Shown: one piece after another, positions 1 to 12,531 of the stretch | Numbering within the stretch: the stretch's first letter is position 1 | Layout: the number at the start of each line of letters is the position of its first letter | Assembly (NCBI GenBank): GCA_018389105.1 | Contig: JACATO010001001.1 | Span: forward strand, 62,001-126,000 | Source: Nautilus pompilius | Taxonomy: Eukaryota; Mollusca; Cephalopoda; Nautilida; Nautilidae | Direction: 5' to 3' | DNA: 64,000 nucleotides | Translations under genes and position numbers: made by a program | Notes under the pieces: generated by a model | Database searches by the model: none | What the model saw: the letters and a program-made list of their open reading frames with translations, nothing else | Told to the model about the DNA's origin: nothing

Positions 1-249
1 ATTCCAGTGACAAAACATACCAAGATCACAATTTTGTTCATGTAGTCATTTAACAAGTTTTAGCAAATACCTAATTTCTAAAGTGATTTGGAGTAAAATG
101 GATGTCTCCTATGTATGTTGTACATTCTCTAAATGTAGTAAAATGGATACCATCAATATACTGTGCCCTGCTATAAAGATATGGAAATCTGTTGTTATTA
201 AATTATGTTTGTTTGGTATGAAAAATGGCAAATAAAGACAACCATTAGA

Positions 250-560
250 ATAAAATTCTTTATGTTCGTACTTGGTCAAATCACCTTTTGCACCATGAAG
301 GCATATTTGGCATTGAATCATTGAGATTTTGTACCACCATCTGGTCCAGGTTTCTCCATATCTGTGTGAGGCCTTTTTTTTAATTCCATCATATTGGCAG
401 AATATGGAGGCTGCTCTCAGCTGACAATTAAGCTATGGATTTATGTCAGGGGGAGTACCCATGGGAGAAGTTGATTGCCTTGATTACCCTTCCAAGCTGT
501 GGTCATGAAAGACATGTGGCACATAGTGCCATCTTTCTGAAAAATATGGGCATAAACTCT
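250..560 (-). mobile_element. Tc1-like transposase remnant, C-terminal end
   Basis: Read on the minus strand this stretch gives a broken C-terminal Tc1/mariner transposase. PPDINP stands where the family has SPDLNPIE, and about 100 bases on, in another frame, come WRNLDQMVVQNLNDSMP and PSWCKR, matching the usual tail in which a W-R-N-I block is followed by S-M-P-R-R-C. In-frame stops and frame changes show that it is dead. No inverted terminal repeat was found. It probably lies in an intron of the polycystin-1-like gene. Confidence 0.6.
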
Positions 561-1139
561 CAGTATGCATTGTTTATGTTAGATGTATCCTTTAAAATTG
601 TAATGTGCCTGGCAGAATTTAAGTATGGAGTCTAAACTGCTGAGAAAGTCATTGTTTTGTTTGTTTGTTTCTATAATAGCCATGTTATATAAGGTTCAGT
701 CAGTCTCTGTTGTGTATTTACTTTTTTAAAAGTGTGTTAGCTTTTTCATGGCTGTGATCTTCATTTTGTGCCTCTCTTCAGTTCTACAAAAATACTGAAA
801 ATTCAGCAGTACATTGTTCTGCAGTGTAGAATTGATTATAAATATCAAATCTAAATGTCTAATTTTGTGAAATAGATTTTTTAAGTAAAGAATAAATAAA
901 TATGAACATTATTTTCCTGTCAGGGAAAAATACAGCCTTGGCCAGTCAGTAATTTTCAATGATTTACACATTTTGTAAACATGAAGGCTTAAAGCTTGGT
1001 AATAGTGTATTTATTTTATCAAGCATTATTTATTAACAAACATGATTCAGAAAAATTATGAAAAAATTTGAAATTATAACAGGAAAACTTATCTAAAACT
1101 ACAAAGTATTTAGTTTTTTTTATATTTTGGATGATTCGT

Positions 1140-1340
1140 TTTGTAATATATTACTCCATCACTGTCCCATTTGTGCTCAATTGGATTTAGATCATAAATC
1201 CCAGGCCAGTCCTCAAACAAGTTTTATTGTTCATGAATCAAAAGACTCTTTCCTGTGAGACATGGAGCCTTATCTTGTGAAAACCATAAGTTACCATCAG
1301 GATGGAGTTTCTTAGCATGTTTGGCAAAACCTGCTTTTAA
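1140..1340 (-). mobile_element. Tc1-like transposase remnant, catalytic region
   Basis: The minus strand encodes AKHAKKLHPDGNLWFSQDKA followed by PCLTGKS and, after one stop codon, GIYDLNPIEHKWD. These are the second and third catalytic blocks of Tc1/mariner DDE transposases (family consensus QQDNAPCHTA and SPDLNPIEHLWD). It abuts the hAT fossil at about 1390 and seems to have cut off that element's C-terminal end. Only about 60 codons survive and they contain a stop, so it is inactive. Confidence 0.7.
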
Positions 1341-1389
1341 AAGATTAAAGTACTAAACTGATGTTCCTTTTAGGATTACCAAATTGCTT

Positions 1390-3165
1390 TAGCCATTAGC
1401 AGAGAAACAGATCAGTGAACTCTAACAACTCAATGAGTCCATTTTTTAATTTGCTAACACATTGTTCCCCCCTTTTGGACCACATCTCAAACCAGATGAT
1501 AGCTTCAGCTTCCAAGTTTTCTATTTTCTCTACTTCATTTATTTTCACAATTTGGTTTTTGAATTCTTCATGTCTAATGTGCACCATTTGTACAGGATGA
1601 AGGCAAAAGAGAGAAATTTTGTATATTTTTTGCAGCAAACCAGCTCTCTAGTGATGAAATGATGGAGAGAGTCCAAATATGGTGTAAACAATGTTTGACA
1701 AAAATTTTCTTCCACAATTGAGCCACCAACATTAGATCAAAATGTTTGCCGTCTACATCATCAGGAAACAGATAATTCAATATTCAACTTCCTTGACAAC
1801 TGTTGAACTTAAGCGAAAAGTTGTTGAGTTGTTCTCCTGCATTTTTGTCGGTGTTCATTAAACACACTCAGGATATCAAGTTCAACAGCCTGGAGAGCTC
1901 GTGTTACAGATTCTAGCATTGCTGGATAGACAGAAATTGCAGTCAGACAAAAAATAAGCGTCGTCGTGCTTGAAGCAGATTCTAAATGGTGCGCATCTTG
2001 TCGTGTTTTACCTGAAGCTGTAGTGGCCAATGTGCTTAGCTGATCAAAAATGCATTCAAAGTTGTTGGAAAAAATTCTAATGCTTTTGTGCTTTGCAGTC
2101 CAACATGTTTCCGATAGTAGTGGCACATATGAGTGAAGACATCTTTTCCTTTTCTCTTAGGACTCTCATGATGGAAGTAGCATCCAGCTCATACAGTCCT
2201 GCAAATCCAAGAAATTCCTCTCAGATTATTTTCAGTGGTCATTGTGTCTACGAAACGTACATCAAGTAAATAAAAATTGCTCCTTTCAAACTGTGTCGGC
2301 ACTTTCATCAACAATTAACGAAAATCTAGTGGAATTGTTTGCTGAAGAAGCTATTTCTTCCCTGATAGTTTCTTCACAGAGACTGATTAGTTAATTCTCT
2401 ACGCAGGCAGGGATGTGTAGCGACCATTAGCTGGAGCATTTTCCAGATGACTTCGTAGTCGCCCATCTCCTGATTCAGTATGAAAATCGAACAGAGTTTG
2501 GACATTTCCAGTTTTGCTTCCTTTACCACGTAAAGTAAAATCATCTGTACAACAGAATACAATGGTTGGCAATATTGGATATAATACTTTCTGGTTATGT
2601 TCAGTGTCCCGCTTCAAAGCCCTGTCCACCTGACATGGTTTCTTCCTGATGGCCAAAGTTAATTGCATCCACCTGCACATTTCTGTGCCAAGCGGTAAGA
2701 ATATGGCTTCTTGCACTCCCACGAAAGTCTTTATGCCTTGTAAAAGGTGCCATGGTGAAGGCTCCCTGCATTCCATGGTGAACTGGCTGATGGAAAACTG
2801 TATAATATTTACAAATTACTTCTTTTGGGTGTGGAGAATAACAAAGCAATGGTGGATACTGATTTAGCCACCCACGATGGGAACTCTGTGCTCCTTTTTG
2901 AAATCATAATCCCCAAGAGTCTAGTCACTTTTTACAAGTAGACTGTGTTCAAGATTATCCGTTATTTTTATAGACGAATTAAAATGCAGTCCAATGTCAT
3001 CAGGATTATCACCAGAATGATCAGATTGATCATATTTAACTGCTGTTGTTGAATCTGGACCAGAGATAGTGAAGCTTTGTTCGTTAAGTTCTTGCCTTCT
3101 CTTCTGCTTCCTTCTCTGGTTTTTCTAATTTACGCTTTCCTAAAAACTTTCTGATATCCATTTTT
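1390..3165 (-). mobile_element. hAT transposon fossil (DUF4371-type transposase)
   Basis: On the minus strand, scattered frames read in the order of a hAT transposase of the DUF4371/ZMYM type. The N terminus MDIRKFLGKRKLEKPEKEAE is near 3160. Then come FTLRGKGSKTGN and LRSHLENAPANGRYTS (about 2540-2400), the first catalytic region SLIVDESADT (about 2300), TTASGKTRQDAHHLESA (about 2000), PYLDSL (about 1700) and a block EAEAIIWFEMWSKR (about 1500). The hAT dimerisation end is missing, cut by the Tc1 fragment at 1140-1340. Stops and frameshifts run throughout, so it is an old, dead copy. Confidence 0.7.
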
Positions 3166-3841
3166 GTAAATGAGGATTAACAAAATATCTAAAACAAGCA
3201 CAAACGTAAACCAGACTTGACTTGACTGGGTCACTCGGCTGTTGGATGGGGATTTCTTTGCCAATTTCTATAGCCTGGTGAGATCTGAAAGTGACCCCTA
3301 GCAGCGCTTAGTTTGTTTAACAGATTAGAATCACTGATATGGTCACTAGCTAAATTGGTGATCTCTTCATTTCTTAATTAACCAATTCACTTGTTTCTCA
3401 GACTAGCCAGAGAGACAGATGGTTTAGCTATTTTGACATACACATGCTATGTCAGTGTTTGATATTGTATTTCCCTATATTGCTACTCTCTTCCCAACCT
3501 TTGACGTTTTGGCCTTTGGCCAATTCACTGTGGATTAGGCAGAAAATAATGCTATCATTGCACTATTTCCATCAACTTTCCATGGGGTGGGGAGGGCAGT
3601 TGTCCCCTCTTACCTGCCCTGGTGGATGCCCATGTGTTCTGGGTGGGTTAAGTACATTTTGATTTAAATCTTTTGCTGATTTTCTACTGACTTTCAAAGC
3701 ACCATGATTACCAAAAAGATTAAGTGAAATTTCATCTTCAAATACCACCTTGCTTCAATATTCCACTTGTCAATTTTGGCATTTCTTACAAAATCAATGT
3801 CTCTCTTGTCTTTGTATAGCAGAAAGTTCTATTGTTTTTTT

Positions 3842-4168
3842 TTACCTTGGATGAGAGATTTGAAGCTCATTCTTACCAGATATATTCTTGGCAATGCTTT
3901 CTTCCAATTCTCTAGCTGATGTACCACCTGGAGCAAGCCTCTCCTTCTCTTGAAACCTTGCCAAAACCCATTTTTCCCTTGCTGACAGTTTTGTTGTTGA
4001 TTCCCCGCTTTTCTTAGGAGAAAAGAGTCCAGTTTTCCTCATCTTTCCAATCCTCCTGCCAGCAGTTATTTTACTGGTCGACAGAGTTTTTAAACTATTT
4101 CTGAATGTGTCAGGCCCATTTTGGCATAAGTAGCAATCCATCACAATTATTTCCACACATTTAAACAA
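3842..4168 (-). other. Unassigned open frame, about 108 codons
   Basis: An open minus-strand frame encodes a basic, lysine- and serine-rich stretch with YLCQNGPDTFRNSLKTLS near its start and KLSAREKWVLARFQEKERLA in its second half. I do not recognise a family. It lies among transposon fossils upstream of the first visible polycystin exon, so a fragment of another mobile element is the likeliest explanation. A genuine exon on the minus strand is not excluded. No convincing splice sites were found around it. Confidence 0.2.
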
Positions 4169-4653
4169 TTCAGGGTTAATATTTCTTGCTTAAAAATTAC
4201 TTCAGCATTGGCAGGAGATGCTAATGAATGGATGACTGTTTCTATACATGGAAGAAGAATTGCAAAGAAATCCAAAGAAATTTTCAGTGTTTTCTAAATT
4301 GAAAGGAAAGATCTGATAGGTATCATCTGGAATATAATGCCCGAATATTTTTGTTGATGCAAATTTTTTTATTGTTGCAAATAACACCTATATATTCAAA
4401 CTAAAATTTCCTGTGTATTTATGTTAGTTTTACAAATGTTTTAATCATATGACAAGAGAAAGTTTCATTGTTGGACAATTGTTGTGCACTTAGACTGAAG
4501 ACTTTGTCTAATGCAAAAGTAAACATTGAAAACTAGTGACTGACCAAGGTTGTATTTATGATATTTATATATACACTAATAAATTTTTAAATAATATATA
4601 TATACACACACACATATATAATAATGTATTGTTTTTTGTCTTTAAATTTTCAG

Positions 4654-7600
4654 ATTTATGTGGGCTTTATAACCAACCTGATTGCTTTTCCCATAAACTT
4701 TTTAATTGTGACTTTATTTCGCAAGTCAAGGTCTCGCAATAGCAAATTCCAACAGGTGGAGAAAACAAGAAATGATGAGTCTCATCACAGTAATGTGGCA
4801 TCAGTGGATGATATTAGCCCTATCATAAAAAATCTGGAGAATAATAAGGAGGAAAAAAGAATACGAACATCGTACCCAAGTGCTTTCAAATCTGGCAAGA
4901 AAAAGAAGAAATTTCTTCTGCCTTGGTGGTTTCGCATCATTGCCTGGTTAATTTTGCTCGCAGAAATCGTCACGAGCATCTTTTTTGTAACCATGTACGG
5001 CATCAGCTTTGAAGAGGAGAAGTGCAAGCGGTGGATTACATCAATGATGATCTCCTTTTTCTCATCAGTCTTTCTTACACAGCCATTTAAGGTGCAACTA
5101 TTTTTTTCTTCTTTTTGTTCTGTTTTCTTAAAATGTTCATTTTCTGCAACATCTGGGGGTGTACATTTATGATATATACAATCTTTGTCTGCCAATGGAC
5201 TAAGAACCACTATTGCTAAACAAATGTGTGGTGGACTCCTGGCTCCTGGAGAAACATTTTCAGATCCGTAAACATTTTAAAACTAACGTCATGGAGGGGC
5301 CCTTAATTGCAGAGAAATACACTGGACCAGTTTTCTTTATGATCATGGATCTCAGTAAGATGAAATATTTCCTGCTTTTAATATCTGATTTATTATGAAT
5401 GCTGTAGATTCATATTTTTCTGTTTTTATTATTCAGACAGGAAATGTAAATGCACATATTTTTAGTGCGTGTTCTTGTTGGTTTTGTCTCCCTTTTTAAC
5501 GAGTGGACACGTCATAAATTGTACAGAACATAAGACTTTTGCTCATTATGTTAACATTACAGTAGTTCAGAATTACCTTACTACTTAGAGAAATTGTTCA
5601 AAGATAGTGATTTTAAAAATGGTCAACTATCCAACTAACATGAAAGACTATTTGGTTTTTAAAATATTGTCGTTGTTTGTAGCACATTTGCTGTTTAATC
5701 CAGGTCTTCTTGACTGCTCTGATTCTGTCCTGGATTATAAAAAGACCTGGTGATGAGGACTATGAGGATGATGAGGAAAAAACAATGGTTTACTTGCAAG
5801 AGGATGAAGAATATTTGCATCCAGTCACTGGTAAACCTAGTACGTATCAGTTGTCAGACAGATGGTTTATATCAAAAAATGTTGTGTGACAGGGAAGGAA
5901 ATTTGTTATTAATTACATTGACTGTCACTTTAAAAGAGAAGAAATTCATGTTAGCAAAAAGTGTGAAGAAAATACATTTAAGAAATGAAAAAATTCAATT
6001 AAAAAAAACTCTCGAGAATTCTGTGCATCACACACCTAAATATAAAATTTAATTTATATTCTATCAGAGATGATTAAACTTTTTATTTACTGTAAAACAG
6101 CTTTTAACAGGAGGAAATCAGAAAAGCTGCAAATGAAAACAAAATGTCCATTACATTTTGGTATAAAACAGTAAAATTAAATAAAATTCTTGAGTTAGCA
6201 CTTTATTTCTTAAGAATGGTTTTAGGTTTTGCACCTCAACATTGATTTGCTTATGAAAATTTCACTCGAGTTTCTACCCGCAGATTAAGAGAACAGAAGA
6301 AGTCTTCAGTTTTAGCATGACAAAGTAAATTAAGCATTGTTTCGATGTTCATAGGTCCCTTTTCGTGAATTATCTCTGGGCTTTCCATTTTCTTCCAGCA
6401 TCTAAAAACGAAGGGGCAAGGTTGTAAGCATGTAATGTCTGATCTTGTAACCAAGGTAATCCACAACCTCTGTAGTCAGGGAAGCGTATGACGAGACGAG
6501 GAAAAGTTTTAAATTAGATGTTCATACTATTTTTGATTTCCACCTGCAATATTATAATTCATTTCAAAATATAGATGTAATAAACTGGTGGTACAAACAA
6601 TAGTATTAGGGATGCTGTTCAAATGAAACCTGATTGAAATAGCATCAGTGTAATAATATCTGGCTGGGTTTCATTTGAACAGCATCCCCAGTACATACAT
6701 TACAAATTCCCATTCTAAAATGAAATATAATTGAATTAAAAATTTTAAAACCAACAGCGAGTGAGCCACCATGTCAGCCCTATTTCTGCTCACAATCGGA
6801 CAATGGATTATGCGTTGTTTGACCATAAAAATTGTATTTAAGAAAAAAAAACGTGTAACAATTATGGATATCCTATTAAGCATATCTAATACTCAAAGCA
6901 TTGTGTGTGTGTGTGTGTGACTCTCAGAACATTTCCTGTGAAATGAACTTTTCCTCTTGATTAATTAACTGCAAGCTACCAATTATTCTCTTTTCAGCTG
7001 CCAAAGCTAACACACTAAAGAAAGTAATTATTCCCAAGCCTCCGAATGTAAAAGAGCTTAAACAAGCTCGGAAAAAATGCATAAAAGAAATAAAAATGTG
7101 GCAGCTGCTTCGTGCCACGTGTGGATATTCCATTTTTGTCGGTCTTCTCATGATCATCTGCTACAGAAATAGACATCCAGGATCTTTTCTGTACAAAAAA
7201 AGCTTGTCCAGGATCTTCATAGATGACAAGACTTCAAAGCAAACATTTAGAGATGTAAGTACTGTATTAATAGGTAAAATATACCTATTTTGTTTTAAGA
7301 TTTCCTAAATAGCTCATAACTTATTTAAAAATTGGTGAGACTGGTTTCCAAAAGATAAGCATAAAAAGCCAAAATATTTCTAAAAATGGTTAGTTTTATT
7401 CACCAAATGTTCAACACAAATTCCTCTTTATGTAACACAACTTTTATTAAGGAAACATGTAAATTAGCTTTAGTATAAAGACACAAAAACTGGTTTGCAT
7501 TCACAAATTTTGGCTCTGCTAGAATGGTTGTTTTCAAGGGTGCCATTACAAATGGGTAGCTGCTCTTGCTTGGAAGATTCTCTAAGGTGGAAAGCTATTG

Positions 7601-10020
7601 GTAGGATAGAGGCCAGGCAGTCACAGACCCAGGTGGAAGTATGGCTGAATGTGAACAGAAATTGTAGTTTTACAGCTACAGAGACAATTTTACTGATCAC
7701 TATGTGCCACTTTTAGCTTGGCAAAGTGGAACTAGACAATGATCCAACTTCTGATATCTCTGCAGCCACAGGAGGGGTTTGTGTTAGCCTCAACCTATGA
7801 AGGACTGGCTCTATGCTAGATGAACCAAGATGCGTATCCCCTTGACCTGCCATGCCATCATAAACAAGAGCAGTTTAATTGGAGCTATGAACATGTCACC
7901 TGGACACCACATTCTCCTGAGATAAACCCTATTGAGAATGCTTGGGATGCTCTATGAAGATGTTGCCGTCCTGTGACCCCTGAGTTGCTCACTGCTCTCG
8001 TTGATAAGGTTATGAGCAGCATACAAAGCTGCTTGAGTTATGTATTGCTGTCAGGGGTGACCACATCCCCTGTTAACTATCTCTAATTAATTTTTGTTTA
8101 CATTCTTTATTTTAAAACACCTCTTGTTTCCTGGTATGGTCCTGTTTGTTTCTTTTTACACCCCTAAAAATTATTTTTACTTTACATATTGATAAAAGTT
8201 GTGTTCAATGAAGAGGAGTTTATGTTGATCATTTGGTGATTTTTTTTAAAATTTGCCTTTAGATATCGAACACATATGAATTCTGGATGTGGATGAAACA
8301 GCTACTTATCCCAGGACTTCGAGCAGATTCATACTACAACAACGCACCGCCGCTGTTTCTACGTGGATTTATAAAAGACAAGGTTTCTCGAATTATAGGA
8401 TATGCTACTTTACGTCAGTTGCGGGTCAGGCCAGGTGAGTATGGAGAAATGCTAGGGCCACACAGGTTATGGATCGCAGAACAGAAAAATAAAAAAAAAT
8501 TGTTGATTTTTTTTTTAAAACCGGTTGTTGTGTGTGCCGAGATTTAACAGCTTTCACTTGCTAAGACTGTTTTGCTCACATTTTCAGACCAGTGTAGTGT
8601 TGAAGACTCATTTGGAAACCTCATCAAAGAGTGCAACAATGACTACAGCTTCCATGGAGAGGAGAAAGCAACATTTGGTGTAGGATGGCAGCCATTAAAT
8701 TCAAGTGTTCAAACTGTGGCATCAAACTACATACACAGATCGGCATCAGAACTGGATGGTTACCCATACTGGGGAAAACATAACTTGTACGCAGGTGGTG
8801 GATATGTTACAGAATTAAGAGGCAGCACATCCCAGTTGAGATACATACTAGAAACCCTGGAGGAAGAGATGTGGATAGATAAGTACACACGCGCTGTTTT
8901 TGTAGAGTTTGCGTTGTATAATTCTCAAGTTAATTTGTTTTCAGTGAACACAATACTGGTGGAGTGGCTGCCCAATGGGGGTACACTGTCATCATATCGC
9001 TTTGAACCCATTATGTTGCTGCCATATTTATCTTCCATGCTAATTTTCCAAGCCATTTGTGAGGTTTTGTATTTGATATTTTTTCTGTACTTCTTCATAA
9101 AAGAAATTGGTGTCATGATACAAAAGAAAAAAGAGTATTTTAAGGAGTTCTGGAACTTGCTTGAGATAGCTATACTTATTATGTCCATATTCAGTTTTGT
9201 TGTGTACTTTTACAGGCACTTTATCACTGAACAGTTGACCAGCACCTTTAAGAAGACTTATGGAAAGAAATATATAAAGTTTCAATATGTCAGCTATTGG
9301 AATGAACTGTTAAGTTGCACTCTGGCGTGGCTCCTCTTTTTTTCCTTTCTGAAATTTTTGAAATTATTGCGCTTCAACAAACGCATGTCCATGCTGGCTG
9401 CAACTTTGAAAAATTCTGCTCACTATCTGATTCAGTTCAGCATCATGTTCTGGATCGTGTTTTTGGCCTTCATACAGCTCTTCTACCTGGTGTACCTCCG
9501 GAGTATTCCGATATTTTCTAACTTTCTTTCTGCAGCTGAATCAGGATTTCTGATGATGATGGGAAAATTTGAACTAGATGATCCGTGGATGTCTCAGCCA
9601 CTGTTAACTCCCTTACTGTTCTTTTTGTTTGTGTTCCTGATCACATTCATATTGATCAACATGTTCGTATCCATCCTGAATGAGTCCTTCACTATAGTGA
9701 GAAAAAACCTGTCAAAACAATCAAACGATCATGAAATCATGATGTTTCTGTGTCAAAGAGTGACATTTTGGTTGGGCATAAACAAGAAAGATTTAAAAAA
9801 GCCCAAATATGGAAGAAAACAACAGCTCGTCGTGCCTGGCAACAGAGCACAGATGAGAGATGAGCACAAAGAAATTATTAACAAACCGCATTTCTTACCC
9901 AGAACCCATTCCTTGCATCAAAAACTTGCTAGATCACGTCAGGCAACATCAGTGGGTCTAGAAGATACGGATTATAAGCAGAAACCATCACCTACTATCG
10001 CAAAAGTGCAAATAAACTGA
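4654..10020 (+). CDS. Polycystin-1-like protein, C-terminal part (5' truncated by window)
   Basis: Five exons join in phase: 4654-5091, 5704-5830, 6998-7254, 8263-8434 and 8588-10020. They give 808 residues and a stop. The encoded part is the membrane module of the PKD1/PKD1L family. Helix IYVGFITNLIAFPINFLIV opens it, followed by a basic-acidic loop, PWWFRIIAWLILLAEIV and further helices, an acidic stretch (GDEDYEDDEEK), then the extracellular polycystin (TOP) domain with VGWQPLN and YAGGGYVTELRG, and the last five helices. The pore segment reads LMMMGKFELDD, resembling PKD1-like proteins (GKF) rather than the LGD of PKD2. The C-terminal tail is short and basic, and I saw no EF-hand or obvious coiled coil. 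The PLAT and extracellular domains must lie upstream of the window. Introns hold Tc1 debris and a perfect hairpin. Family membership is firm; which PKD1L paralogue it is remains open. Confidence 0.9.
6609..6688. repeat. Perfect 22-bp inverted repeat with 36-base loop
   Basis: The arm at 6609-6630 (starting GGGATGCTGTTC, ending GAAACC) is the exact reverse complement of the arm at 6667-6688, and 36 bases separate them. It lies in the intron between polycystin exons 5704-5830 and 6998-7254. The transcript would fold into a 22-bp stem with no mismatch. It could be a very short foldback element or a small-RNA precursor; the sequence alone does not decide. Confidence 0.85.
7480..8130 (+). mobile_element. 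Tc1/mariner transposase remnant
   Basis: Plus-strand pieces of a Tc1-type transposase lie inside the polycystin intron between exons 6998-7254 and 8263-8434. An N-terminal piece reads LRWKAIGRIEARQSQTQVEV, and a C-terminal piece near 7900-7970 reads WTPHSPEINPIENAWDAL, which is the third catalytic block of the family. A stop directly follows and the middle is degraded. No terminal repeats were identified. Confidence 0.7.
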
Positions 10021-12531
10021 GTAACAATAAACAGCCAACCATCAGATATGTTCATTATATACTGACCACGTGTTCTGGTTTTTATAATTATTTTTGTTGT
10101 TGTTTTTTGTTAAAATGCAAATAATTATCTTGGCTCTAACTTGATCTTTACACCAAAATTGCTTCAGCTGTTTATTTAATATTTTATCTAATGTTTAAAA
10201 ATGTAGTGATACTTTTATGTAAGCATGATGGACAAAGTAATAAATGGAATTATATATGCTACACACAGACAGAATACTAGTGTAGTGGAGTATCACTTAT
10301 ATGGACTGAATTCTAATGTATGTAGACTTTGTTCACTCAAGGGTTCAAAGAATCAGGCATCAGAATTTCTGTCTGTTGCTCGAAACTCCCTTCCTCCACC
10401 TAGGATGGAGTCTACTAATCATCAAAATCCAGTTGTTGCTAGCTTTTGTTTCAGCAAAGTATTCCTATCTTGAGCCGAAGCATCTTAAATAAATGTAGTT
10501 CCAGAATCATAGACTGTCAAGCCAAATTATGGGGGAGATGCTCCTGGTTGGCAGTGACATTTTGTCTTCATGTCTGGGGAGGATTTACTGCTCTTTCCTC
10601 AACCACAGGCAAGTGGTCTTCTTTCCTCCTTGAGGATCCTAAAGTTGATGATGGCATCTATACCAGGGGTTCACTGAATCCATAGCTTAGAGAGCTGTAC
10701 CTGTACAGGATGTAAGCTGATAGCTGATTTGTACTTCAGGCTCCAAGACCCGGAACAGCCATATTCGGCGCACATACTGACCTTAAAACAAATTCTAGAC
10801 TTTACGAACGTGTTTAAACAATGTGCATGATATTAACCTCTCTTAAAAAAGAATTCCAAACCTTTTTAATCATAAGTGCTGCTCAAATTGTTGAAGTTTT
10901 AAATGATGCTAAATTCTACTGGATTTTGTTGTTTCATTTGTATTCTAGCCTTGAATCAATGTGTACCTTCGTTTTTTTCAGTATTATGTAAAGAAAAATT
11001 TTCAAAAATCTGTAATTAGGTTGTGCAATAAAAGAGTAATTTTAAAATGGTGAGGCGTGTTTTTATTTTGGTACTTGATAAGGTAGCTAAAAGATTATAC
11101 TGGACGTTCAAATGAAAACCGGCTGTCTACTACTAGTGATACTATTTTCAGCCAGTTATTTTGAAAGCCCCTACTATCATATCTACAGGGTTGTTTCTGA
11201 TAAAAAAAACTACCGTATGTGTGGTTTGCTAGCACTTCATTTTAAATGTATTAGAGTAGTTTAAATTCAAAGTTTTTAAAAACTGCTATTTATATAAAAT
11301 CACATTTTGTTTGCATTACTATTAAGAGGAAATAGAAATGTATAGGATTAGTTTTCCTGCTCTAAACTAAGTTGTTGGTTTTTGTTTAAACAAGCACAAT
11401 TTTATCGTTATTGTGAAAAATTCTTAATAAAAACCCGGTTTTACTAATGTATAGCAAGAATAATTTCCCAATTTTTGTAGACAACTGATCTACAAATTTC
11501 TCTACAGTTAAAGATGAGCCTCATCATGCATGTTCTAAACTTCTTAAAGGTGATAAACCATAACATTAAAATATTCTCACAATGCTATGAAGTAATTTAC
11601 CCCTCCAAAGTAAACATGCGGCACCATCTGTTTTTATTTTTTCTAAACTGCAAATATTATGACTATCCATAAATCACATTGTAAACTCTGGCATGTTTTA
11701 GTCAAGTTCTATTGGAGATGAACAGTACATGCACTTCTGAAGCATTGCATTGTGGGAATGTTTAATATAAACATTTAATATTCTACTGACTCGCACATTA
11801 ATGGTGTAAATTAAATAAAAAGGGTCTGAAAAAGATTATGCATACAAAATTCAAAATAACTGTTTCTGACAAGAGTTGCACAAGTACAAAAAGATTTTAA
11901 AATGTTTTATGCATTATTTTAAAATCTCTTCCAAATGTTCACTCAAAATATAGTTTGTAAAAGCATCTTTAGTAACTGATTTTAAGAGCAAGTAGCACTG
12001 GCCGTCTTATTGCAATCTCCACACACATGGAAACTGAGTCAGCAGGGTTACTGCCAATAAATACATAGCTACTGCGTTTGCGACCATCTAAGAACTACAT
12101 TTATTAGCGATACGGAGAAAGGACTTGTTCATGTGGTCACCTTCTCAAAACAGAAACAAAGCTACAAGTGTTAATGCTTTCTGTCCTGGTTCTCTATTAT
12201 CTAAAACTAAAATTTAAAAAAGAATCTCTGCACATGATCCAAAGTCTCCTGCAATTTATCTCACAGTAGTATTAACAGAACTAACTTTATTGGATGAGTC
12301 TGCCCATTTATACCTCATTTTTTTAATTCTGAGATGGATTTATAATTCCCAAATTCAAACGCCTTCTGTATTTGTATTCACATAAAAGTATTGCGCCACT
12401 TCTCTAAATAGAGGGTTAAACTGGCCAAGAGGTTAGCAGATTTAGATATGCATCAGTACCATTAACCAACAGAGTTAATAAAAATTAATTCATCTGCTAC
12501 AGTTAAGGTTTATTTGAAATATATATATGTA
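10021..12531. other. 3' UTR of the polycystin-1-like gene, then plain intergenic DNA
   Basis: AATAAA occurs at 10026-10031, very close to the stop, and at 11027-11032, where it is followed by GT-rich sequence. The second is the better candidate for the main poly(A) site and would give a 3' UTR of about 1 kb. From 11.05 kb to the Tc1 element at 12.53 kb the DNA is AT-rich. I see no gene, no RNA gene and no clear repeat in it. Confidence 0.5.
11027..11032 (+). terminator. Candidate poly(A) signal of the polycystin-1-like gene
   Basis: AATAAA lies about 1 kb after the stop codon, with a GTG- and T-rich stretch 20 to 35 bases downstream as expected of a cleavage site. An earlier AATAAA at 10026 is only a few bases after the stop and is less likely to be used. 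Confidence 0.5.
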
